Positions 30,443 to 36,786 of a stretch of 36,786 nt of DNA are shown here, in pieces. Made by a program: the position numbers and the translations under genes. The stretch's first letter is position 1. Each line of letters begins with the position of its first letter. The stretch comes from Saccharopolyspora elongata (GTDB taxonomy: Bacteria > Actinomycetota > Actinomycetes > Mycobacteriales > Pseudonocardiaceae), in assembly GCF_004348985.1 (NCBI RefSeq), contig NZ_SMKW01000090.1:1-36786 (forward strand), written 5' to 3'. The notes under the pieces were generated by a model. That model worked only from the letters and a program-made list of their open reading frames with translations. It was not told the DNA's origin and made no database searches.

Positions 30443-32913
30443 CCTGGGCGGTATCGCCGACCGATGCCGAGCTCGTCGCACAGGGCGAGGAGGCGCTGCG
30501 CGCGGCGCGCTCGCAGATGCCCGTGCTCGACGGGCTGCAAGCCGACCTGCGCACCTCCCAGCCGCTGCGCGGGCACCGGATCAGCGGATGCGCGCACCTC
30601 ACCAAACAGACCGGCGTGCTCGTCGAGCTACTTGCCGCCGCCGGCGCGGAGGTCGCCTGGACCGGCGGGAACGAGGTTTCCACCCAGGACGACGTCGCCG
30701 CGGCCCTCGCGAAGACGGGGGTGCGGGTGTTCGGCCGCCGCGGGATGACCCCGGAGGCGGTGCAGGAGGCCGTCGTCGAATGCGCCCGGGCGTTCGACGG
30801 CGGCCCCACCCTGGCGCTCGACAGCGGCGGGTCGATGCTGCGGACCATCGTGCAGGACCCCGAGGCGTTCCCGAACCTGGTCGCCGCGACCGAGAAGACC
30901 TCCGAGGGAAGCCAGCTCCTGCGCGAGGAGCTGCGCCCGCAGCTGACCTTCCCGGTGGTGCTCGTCAACGATGTCGTGACCAAGTGGGAGGTGGACAACA
31001 CCCACGGCACTGGACAGTCCACACTGGACGGAATCCTGCGCGCGACCGGCACCTTCCTCGCCGGGAAGCGGTTCGTGGTGTGCGGGTACGGGCACGTCGG
31101 CCGCGGGCTGGCGCGGCGCGCCCGCGGCATGGGCGCCCGCGTGACGATCACCTGCCGCAGCGAGCTGACCGCGATCAGGGCCCGGCTCGACGGCTTCGAC
31201 GTGCAGCCGATGGCCGTGGCCGCCCGGACCGCCGACCTGGTGTGCACCGCGACCGGCCAGCCCGACGTGGTCACCGGCGAGCACCTCGACCTGCTGCCCG
31301 CCGGCGCGATCCTGTGCAACACCGGCCACTCGGTCGTCGAGATCAACCTGGCGGACCTGGCGAGGCGAACCGACTACGTGGCGGACGTCGGGCCGCACGT
31401 CCAGCGGCACTTCCTCACCAACGGCAGGCACGTGGACCTGCTCTCCGGCGGCGGGTTGGTCAACCTCGACGCCGCCGAGGGCAACCCGAGCGAGGCGATG
31501 GACCTGACCTTCACCAACCAGGCGCTCGCGGTGCTGCACCTGGCCGACAAGGCCGGCGAACTCGCCCCCGGCGTGCACGAGGTCGACCAGGAGCAGGACG
31601 AGGAGGTGGCGCGCCGGAAGCTCCGCCACCTCGGCGTCGGCTGGGACGCCGAGGTCGCCGCGCGACCGCGCCCGCCGTACGGCTCGGCCCTGCGCTCGCC
31701 GCTGGACCACCAGAGCGGCAGCTCGCGCGGCGGCTACATCGGCGGCACGACGGCGTTCGCCCGGCTCGACCTCGCGGAGGGCTCGATGCCGGCGCTCGCC
31801 GCGCTGCGCCGGGACTTCAGCTCGTCGAAGCCGCTGGCGGGCCGGCGCCTGCTGATCGCGGGGCTGGTGACGGCCGGTTCGGCGGTCGCCGCGCACACCG
31901 CCCGGGCGATGGGCGCGAGCGTCGTGTGGTGCGCGACGAGCGCCCGGCACTTCGACCGGGAGGTGGCCGACCATCTGCGCGAATCCGGTTGCGTGGTGCA
32001 CGATCCGACCGGGCCCGGCGGCGTCCGGTCGGCGATCCGGAGCTCACTGGCGGCGTGGCGGGAAGGCCCGACGGCGCTGCTCGACGACGACGCGGTGCTG
32101 ACCACCGCCATGCACGACGAGTTCGCCGAGTTCCCCGGGCCGCAGTTCGCCGTCGAACGGACCACCCGCGGCGCGCAGCTGATCAAGAAGCGGCCCTACC
32201 TGCGCTTCCCGGTGATCACCGCGGACCGGTCGACGGCCGAGGTGGTCGCCTCCGACTCGCACGCCAAGGGGCTGATCGACGTCATCGGCGTGGTCGGCGG
32301 CGAGCCCATCGCCGGGCAGGTGGTGGCGGTCGCCGGGTATGGCGCGGTGGGTTCCCGGGTCGCGGCCCGGGCCGGCGGGATCGGCGCGCGGGTGGTGGTG
32401 ACCGAGGTCCGGCCGACCAGGGCACTGATGGCGGTCCTCGACGGCTTCGACGTGCTCCCGCTGGAGGAGGCCGCCGGGATCGCCGACATCATCTGCACCA
32501 CCACCGGTCACGCCGACACGCTCCGCGAGGCGCACCTGGCGAAGATGCGCACCGGGGCGCTGGTGGTCGCCTCGGTCGCGCAGGAGGTCGACGCCGGCGC
32601 GCTGCACCGGACCGCCGCGAAGTGGCGGACCGGGGTGGCCGGCCTGCGGGTGGCGCACCTGACGCACGAGCGCGTCATCCGGATCGCCTTGCCCGACAAG
32701 GAATTGTCGCACCCGCACGGCGAACCGACCCCGTACGCGGCGCAGGACATCTCGTTCGCCACGCAGCTCCACACGACCTGCGAGGCGCTGCGCGAGTCGG
32801 CGGCCGCGCGCCCGTCCGTCGGCGCGATGCCCGGCCAGTCCGGGAATTACGCCCTGTCGGCGATCGCCTCGGCGATGCGGCTGCGCCTGCGCGGCGACAA
32901 CCCGCCCCGATGA
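30439..32913 (+). CDS. tandem fusion of two SAHH-like domains
   Basis: One uninterrupted frame of 824 residues contains two complete SAHH-like units. Domain 1 (about 15-405) keeps His53, Lys182, Asp186, Asn187 and His297 (human His55, Lys186, Asp190, Asn191, His301). It has Gln57 for Glu59, Ser129 for Asp131, Lys153 for Glu156 and Asn349 for His353. Its Rossmann loop is GYGHVG (216-221), but the ribose-binding acid is lost (TCRS, 238-241), which points to NADP(H). Domain 2 (about 440-790) keeps a Rossmann loop GYGAVG (633-638) and Glu656 (TEVRPT). It has Val477 for His55, Thr599/Val603/Ala604 for Lys186/Asp190/Asn191 and Gln715 for His301, so SAHH chemistry is impossible there. A linker rich in Ser, Gly and Pro (about 405-435) joins them. 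Overlaps with both neighbours are ATGA. Confidence 0.83.
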   Translation: MTWAVSPTDAELVAQGEEALRAARSQMPVLDGLQADLRTSQPLRGHRISGCAHLTKQTGVLVELLAAAGAEVAWTGGNEVSTQDDVAAALAKTGVRVFGRRGMTPEAVQEAVVECARAFDGGPTLALDSGGSMLRTIVQDPEAFPNLVAATEKTSEGSQLLREELRPQLTFPVVLVNDVVTKWEVDNTHGTGQSTLDGILRATGTFLAGKRFVVCGYGHVGRGLARRARGMGARVTITCRSELTAIRARLDGFDVQPMAVAARTADLVCTATGQPDVVTGEHLDLLPAGAILCNTGHSVVEINLADLARRTDYVADVGPHVQRHFLTNGRHVDLLSGGGLVNLDAAEGNPSEAMDLTFTNQALAVLHLADKAGELAPGVHEVDQEQDEEVARRKLRHLGVGWDAEVAARPRPPYGSALRSPLDHQSGSSRGGYIGGTTAFARLDLAEGSMPALAALRRDFSSSKPLAGRRLLIAGLVTAGSAVAAHTARAMGASVVWCATSARHFDREVADHLRESGCVVHDPTGPGGVRSAIRSSLAAWREGPTALLDDDAVLTTAMHDEFAEFPGPQFAVERTTRGAQLIKKRPYLRFPVITADRSTAEVVASDSHAKGLIDVIGVVGGEPIAGQVVAVAGYGAVGSRVAARAGGIGARVVVTEVRPTRALMAVLDGFDVLPLEEAAGIADIICTTTGHADTLREAHLAKMRTGALVVASVAQEVDAGALHRTAAKWRTGVAGLRVAHLTHERVIRIALPDKELSHPHGEPTPYAAQDISFATQLHTTCEALRESAAARPSVGAMPGQSGNYALSAIASAMRLRLRGDNPPR

Positions 32914-33656
32914 CCCCTACCGATTCGGAAGAAACCATGATCCCCCAACGCACTTCGCCGCCCGCTCCCGGCCGCCTCCTGCTCATCCGGCACGCCCAGA
33001 CGCAATGCACCGTCGAGGGCAGGTTCTGCGGCGCGCACGACGCGACGCTGACCGCCACCGGCGAGACCATGGCGCGGCACCTGGCCGGCCACCCCGCGCT
33101 CGACGGCATCGACCTCGTCCTGAGCAGCCCCGCCACCCGGGCCAGGGCGACCGCCGAGCGACTGACGCGCGGCACGGGAAAGTACGAAGTGGACGATCGA
33201 CTTCGCGAATTGTCCTTCGGTGCTTGGGAGAGCAAGAAACCGTCCGATCTGCACGGCGACGAGCGCTACGAATCCTGGAAGCGCAATCCGGCGCTGCACT
33301 GCCCGCCGGGCGGCGAATCCGGCCTGGAGGTGGCGGCGCGAGTGGTCGCGGCCGTCCGCGACGCGCTCGAACGGAGCCGCGAGGTGGCCGTGGTGACGCA
33401 CAAGGCCCCGGTCCGGCTGGCCGCCTGCTTCCTGCTGGGCATCCCGCTGTCCCGCTACCGCGACCTGGCCGCGGCACCGGTCGGTTCGGTCACCGAGCTC
33501 ACCTTCGACCAGGACCACGTGCGGCTGCGCGGGCTGGGCGACGTGTCCCACCTCCCACCCGAATGGCGTAGGAATCCGGACGGATCCGGCCCGGGACCGG
33601 CACCTTCTGGTAGTAGCTCTCCCCGTGAACACCCCGCGCCAGAACACGTCCGCTGA
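32910..33656 (+). CDS. histidine phosphatase (phosphoglycerate-mutase-like)
   Basis: The ATG at 32,910 overlaps the previous stop and gives 248 residues; an ATG at 32,937 with GGAAG upstream is an equal alternative. LLLIRHAQTQ holds the catalytic histidine (RHAQ, His28). DLVLSSPATRARATAERL, the acid segment LRELSFGAWE and the second histidine region AVVTHKAPVRLAA complete the branch 1 histidine phosphatase fold. It resembles cobalamin 5'-phosphate-type and broad phosphatases (CobC-like). Likely job: hydrolysis of the 5'-phosphate of the carbocyclic nucleoside or a cyclitol phosphate. The C-terminal tail (about 35 residues, Pro/Ser-rich) lies beyond the fold. Confidence 0.82.
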   Translation: MTPTDSEETMIPQRTSPPAPGRLLLIRHAQTQCTVEGRFCGAHDATLTATGETMARHLAGHPALDGIDLVLSSPATRARATAERLTRGTGKYEVDDRLRELSFGAWESKKPSDLHGDERYESWKRNPALHCPPGGESGLEVAARVVAAVRDALERSREVAVVTHKAPVRLAACFLLGIPLSRYRDLAAAPVGSVTELTFDQDHVRLRGLGDVSHLPPEWRRNPDGSGPGPAPSGSSSPREHPAPEHVR

Positions 33657-33690
33657 TTCCTCCGATGCCGCGCGTGGAAAGGAGAACGAC

Positions 33691-34410
33691 TTGACGCGCT
33701 TCGCCGAGATCGACCACATCGTGTGGGACTGGAACGGCACGCTATTCGCCGACACCGCCGCGCTGATCGACGCGACGATCGACATCTTCGCCCGGGCGGG
33801 TCTACCGGCCGTCACGCGAACCCGGTACCAAGAGCATCACACCCAGCCCATCCCGCTGTTCTACGACCGGCTCGCCGAGCGCGATCTCAGCGACGAAGAA
33901 CAGCAGTGGCTGGCCGAGGCGTTCCAGGAGACCTACGTCCGCTACCGCCAGAACGTCGGCCTGCACCCGCAGGCCCGCGACGTCCTGCGGCAGTGCGCCG
34001 ACGCGGGCTTCGCCCAATCGCTGCTTTCGATGTACCCGCACGAAAAACTGCTGCCGCTGGTGGAGACCGCGGAGATCACCGCGTTCTTCCGCCGGATCGA
34101 CGGGCTGCACACCGACGAGGCGGCGAAGAAAGCCCCGCACCTCCGGCGGCACCTGACCGAGATCGGTGCGCGCCCGGATCGCGTGCTCCTCGTCGGCGAC
34201 AGCGTGGACGACGCGCTGGCCGCGCGGGAATGCGGCGCGCACTGCGTGCTTTACCACGCGGGCCGAGACGCGCTCCACTCCCGGGAGCACTTCGAGGCGC
34301 TGGACGTGCCGATCGCCGAAAACCTGCACGACGCCGTGACCGCGCTGCTGGGCCACCGACAGCCGGACCAAGACACCGGGAGGCCGACGTGGACCACCAC
34401 GACACCGTGA
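33691..34410 (+). CDS. HAD-superfamily protein with DWNGT motif
   Basis: The TTG at 33,691 is chosen because AAAGGAG lies 6 nt upstream; it gives 239 residues. Motif I is VWDWNGTL: the nucleophile Asp13 is present, but the +2 general acid/base aspartate is Asn15. The small helical cap (residues about 20-90), KKAPHLRRHL with the motif III lysine, and LLVGDSVDDALAA (motif IV) follow the phosphoglycolate-phosphatase pattern. The Asn form recurs in actinobacterial HAD proteins, so it may still be active with altered mechanism or phosphoryl-transfer behaviour. The substrate is probably an intermediate phosphate of the cluster. The end overlaps the next gene by 22 bp. Confidence 0.78.
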   Translation: MTRFAEIDHIVWDWNGTLFADTAALIDATIDIFARAGLPAVTRTRYQEHHTQPIPLFYDRLAERDLSDEEQQWLAEAFQETYVRYRQNVGLHPQARDVLRQCADAGFAQSLLSMYPHEKLLPLVETAEITAFFRRIDGLHTDEAAKKAPHLRRHLTEIGARPDRVLLVGDSVDDALAARECGAHCVLYHAGRDALHSREHFEALDVPIAENLHDAVTALLGHRQPDQDTGRPTWTTTTP

Positions 34411-35615
34411 CCGTTCCCGATTCCGGCGGCGTCGCCGGCGAGATGGCGTGGATCCAGCGGAACTCCCCGCTGCTGGACTCCTACGTCCGGGGGCTGGTCG
34501 GCGACGGCTCCTTCCAGGGCCTGCGGGTGGCGGTCGCCCTGCACATCGACCCGAAGACGGGATTCCTGGCGACCGTCCTGCAGGACGCCGGGGCCGAGGT
34601 CGTGGTGGGCGGCAGCAACCCGCGCACCACCAGGGACGACGTGGTCGAGCACCTCCGGCGGCGCGGGATCGAGACCGTGGGGCGGCGCGGCGAGCCGGTC
34701 GAGGACTGGCGGGCGGGCCTGCTGTCCATCGGCGACTCGGAACCGGACCTCATCCTCGACGACGGCGTCGAACTCGTGGTGCTGATGGCGGAGCACCAGC
34801 CGGAGAAGCTCGCCAAGGTGCGGGGCATCTGCGAGAAGACCACGACCGGAACCGTGCGGATGCGCGAGCTGGCGGAGGCCGGCACCGTCCGGCTCCCGCC
34901 TTCGCTGACCGTCGACGAAGCGCGCTGCAAGCACCTCTTCGACAACCGCCACTCCACGGGCCAGACCACCCTGCTGGCGATCTCCCGGCTCACCGGGATG
35001 CTCTTGACCGGCAAGCGGATCGCGATCATCGGCTACGGCTGGGTGGGCCGGGGCCTGGCGATCTACGCCCGGGCGCTGGGCGCGGCCGTGTCGGTCATCG
35101 AGATCGATCCGGTGAGCGCGCTGGAGGCGCACATGGACGGCATGGCCGTCGGCGACCACGCCACCTGCCTGCCGGGCGCGGACCTGGTGATCACGGCCAC
35201 CGGCGTGGAGCACGTGCTCGCGGGCGCGGACTTCGACCTGCTCGACGACGGGGTCGTGCTGGCCAACGCCGGGCACAGCGACTTCGAGATCGACCTGCCC
35301 GGTCTCGCCGCGGCGGGCGCGGTCGGCGAGCCGGTGTCGGAGCACCTCACCTGCTACCGGCTGGGGGCGAAGCGGATCAACGTGCTCTGCGAGGGGGCCT
35401 TGGTGAACATCAGCGGCGGGGCGGGCAACCAGATCGAGGTCATCGACCTGACGTTCGCGGTGCAGGCGCTGGGCGCGCGGCTGCTCGCCCGGGGCGAGAT
35501 CCCGCCGGGGGTGCATTCGCTGCCGCCCGAAGTCGACGACGCCATCGCCCGCGCGCGCCTCGCGAGCCTCGGCATCGCGATGCCCGGCGATGCGGAGGCG
35601 GTGACGCTGCGATGA
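34389..35615 (+). CDS. SAHH-like oxidoreductase without the adenine-binding residues
   Basis: The GTG at 34,389 (GGGAGG upstream) gives 408 residues. Kept relative to human SAHH: His52 (His55), Asp125 (Asp131), Lys181 (Lys186), Asp185 and Asn186, His296 (His301), Asn340 (Asn346), and an NAD site with GYGWVG (215-220), Glu238 and Asp240. Changed: Asp54 for Thr57, Lys56 for Glu59, Lys150 for Glu156, and Asn347 for His353. Glu59 and His353 grip the adenine ring in SAHH, so this enzyme should not bind adenosine normally, while the 3'-oxidation machinery and NAD remain. Lys150 and Asn347 match changes in domain 1 of the tandem fusion. I propose redox or elimination chemistry on the cyclitol or a modified nucleoside. 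Confidence 0.83.
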   Translation: MDHHDTVTVPDSGGVAGEMAWIQRNSPLLDSYVRGLVGDGSFQGLRVAVALHIDPKTGFLATVLQDAGAEVVVGGSNPRTTRDDVVEHLRRRGIETVGRRGEPVEDWRAGLLSIGDSEPDLILDDGVELVVLMAEHQPEKLAKVRGICEKTTTGTVRMRELAEAGTVRLPPSLTVDEARCKHLFDNRHSTGQTTLLAISRLTGMLLTGKRIAIIGYGWVGRGLAIYARALGAAVSVIEIDPVSALEAHMDGMAVGDHATCLPGADLVITATGVEHVLAGADFDLLDDGVVLANAGHSDFEIDLPGLAAAGAVGEPVSEHLTCYRLGAKRINVLCEGALVNISGGAGNQIEVIDLTFAVQALGARLLARGEIPPGVHSLPPEVDDAIARARLASLGIAMPGDAEAVTLR

Positions 35616-36688
35616 CCGACACGGCGATGGCGGTCCACCCCGACTGGCGGATCGAGCAGATGCCCGCGCTGCGCGAACTGCTCGCGCAGTGGGGCGGCGT
35701 GCCGATGCACGACCGCAAGGCCCTCGTCCTGGTCGAGCCCGGCGGTGCCGACCTCGTTCTCGCGAGGGCGCTGGGCGAACTGGGCAGCGAGGTGCACCTC
35801 GCCCACCGCAGCACGGCGGCCGGCGACGACGAGAACCTGCTGGGGCAGGCCGAAGCGGAGGCGCTGCTGCGGGAGTTCGCACCGGACTTGCTGTTCGACC
35901 ACGACGGCTTCCTGACCCGGATCGCGCACCGCGCCGCGCCCGACGTCACCGGGGCGCTGCTCGGGGTCGTCAACCGAACCGATTCGGCGCCGTTGGACAT
36001 CCGGCTGGAAGTCCCGGTGCTCGAAGCCCACCCGCCGCGGATGTTCGCGCTGCTCCACCTCGCGGAGGCGCGGCAGCGCGCCCTGTGGCAGGTCATGGCG
36101 TGCGCCGACCTGCAGCCGGCGGGCCGGCGCGTCGCGGTGGTCGGGTTCGGCGCGGTGGGCCGCATGGTGGCGGGCTACTGCACGGCGATGGGGATGCGGG
36201 TGGTGGTCGTGGAGCCCGACCCGGTCGAAGCGCTCGGCGCCCACTTCCAGGGCCACGAGGTCCGCTCCCGAGACGCGGCGGTCACCGAATCCTCGGTGGT
36301 GATCTTCACCGGCCGCCCGTCGCTGGTGGACATCACCTCGCTGCCGGACGGTTCCCTGGCGGCGGTGGTGGATCCACGACTCGCCGAGCAGATAGTGCAC
36401 GGCCTGGACGGGGTCTGCGCGACGCGCAGGCACGTCCGCCCGGGCCTCACGGAATACGAGCTGGGCAGGGGAACCCGGATCTACTTCGCGGGAGACGGCA
36501 CGGGACCACCCGGTGTCGGAGAGCAGACGACGGAGGTGACCGAACTCCAGGTCGCGCTGGCGCTCCTGGGCGCGGACCACCTCCTCGCCGAGGGGCACAA
36601 CCCGGGCCAGCACGAACTGCCGCGAGCGCTGGGCGACCGCGTAGCGGCGATGAAGCTGATGAGACTGGCGGAAACGCGAAGGCTCTGA
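35612..36688 (+). CDS. degenerate SAHH-like Rossmann protein
   Basis: The 358-residue protein keeps the SAHH layout and a clear dinucleotide site, VVGFGAVGRMVAGY (GFGAVG at 178-183) with Glu201-Pro-Asp203 ending strand 2. The N-terminal catalytic half is eroded. No His55 equivalent is found (LVLVEPGGADLVLARALGELGSEV), the DDG motif reads FDHDG (95-99), the Lys/Asp/Asn triad is absent from HLAEARQRALWQ, and the His301 position reads AAVVDP. It resembles domain 2 of the tandem fusion in what it has lost. It could be a pseudoenzyme partner of the preceding SAHH-like protein, with which it is translationally coupled (ATGA), by analogy with the fused pair upstream. It is the last gene before the terminator. 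Confidence 0.72.
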   Translation: MTDTAMAVHPDWRIEQMPALRELLAQWGGVPMHDRKALVLVEPGGADLVLARALGELGSEVHLAHRSTAAGDDENLLGQAEAEALLREFAPDLLFDHDGFLTRIAHRAAPDVTGALLGVVNRTDSAPLDIRLEVPVLEAHPPRMFALLHLAEARQRALWQVMACADLQPAGRRVAVVGFGAVGRMVAGYCTAMGMRVVVVEPDPVEALGAHFQGHEVRSRDAAVTESSVVIFTGRPSLVDITSLPDGSLAAVVDPRLAEQIVHGLDGVCATRRHVRPGLTEYELGRGTRIYFAGDGTGPPGVGEQTTEVTELQVALALLGADHLLAEGHNPGQHELPRALGDRVAAMKLMRLAETRRL

Positions 36689-36722
36689 GAGCGGGAAAGC
36701 GCGGGGCGACACGGGAATTGAT

Positions 36723-36768
36723 CGGTGACCGGGCGCGTGGGTCGGGGGTGTGTCGCGCCCGGTCACCG
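36723..36768 (+). terminator. strong hairpin terminator closing the plus-strand run
   Basis: A 15-bp perfect stem (CGGTGACCGGGCGCG at 36,723-36,737, complement at 36,754-36,768) encloses a 16-nt G-rich loop, 34 bp after the last stop codon. No T run follows, as is common in high-GC actinomycetes. It marks the right boundary of the cluster's operon. Confidence 0.7.
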
Positions 36769-36786
36769 GGTGGGCCGGTGCGGGTG

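Noticed and set aside
1..36786. CRISPR arrays, insertion sequences, prophage or transposase genes
   Set aside because: No regularly spaced repeats, terminal inverted repeats around a transposase frame, or phage gene signatures were found.

Overview
The window is high-GC actinomycete DNA, with frequent GTG/TTG starts, stop/start overlaps of the ATGA and GTGA type, and F420-type and LLM oxidoreductases. The Pseudonocardiales (Saccharopolyspora-like) are a reasonable guess, but no marker gene fixes the genus.

Left part (1-14,200): ordinary chromosomal genes in short units. A truncated TetR gene diverges from a 4-hydroxybenzoate 3-monooxygenase. A two-gene unit encodes a membrane-anchored periplasmic-binding-like protein and a TIR-domain protein. 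Then come a methyltransferase, an LLM oxidoreductase, a CPBP protease convergent with a zinc-ribbon TetR regulator, a GNAT, a RidA-like protein, a LysR gene divergent from a DMT transporter plus NAD(P)-binding protein, an unidentified gene, a YdcF-like protein, a tRNA with CAU anticodon and a small membrane protein.

Right part (14,800-36,770): a biosynthetic gene cluster that I read as a purine/carbocyclic nucleoside antibiotic cluster of the aristeromycin/neplanocin plus coformycin type. The minus-strand operon (22,153 to 18,014) encodes an MTA-phosphorylase-like enzyme, a SAICAR-synthetase-like enzyme, an SDR, an unknown protein and a Cof-type HAD phosphatase. This resembles the PurC/SDR pair of pentostatin and coformycin loci. 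The plus-strand run (22,978 to 36,688) encodes a Gfo/Idh oxidoreductase, a myo-inositol-phosphate-synthase-like cyclase, a DJ-1/PfpI protein, an SDR, a RidA-like protein, a PfkB kinase, a phosphohexomutase, a second MTA-phosphorylase-like enzyme, a tandem S-adenosylhomocysteine hydrolase (SAHH)-like fusion, a histidine phosphatase, a HAD protein and two more SAHH-like proteins. It ends at a strong hairpin. An MFS exporter and a separate short SAHH (14,874-16,127) lie at the left flank.

Inferred logic: the cyclase makes a five-membered cyclitol phosphate. The oxidoreductases and SAHH-like proteins adjust its oxidation level. Kinase, mutase and phosphatases move or remove phosphate, and the phosphorylase-like enzymes attach or exchange the base. 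The minus-strand operon makes a diazepine nucleoside that would inhibit adenosine deaminase and so protect the partner compound. The MFS protein exports product, and the separate SAHH may be a tolerant version of the target.

The most unusual feature is five SAHH-like domains in four genes. Two of them are fused in one 824-residue protein. They show a graded loss of the adenine-binding and catalytic residues, which suggests that the SAHH fold was recruited for new redox/elimination chemistry.
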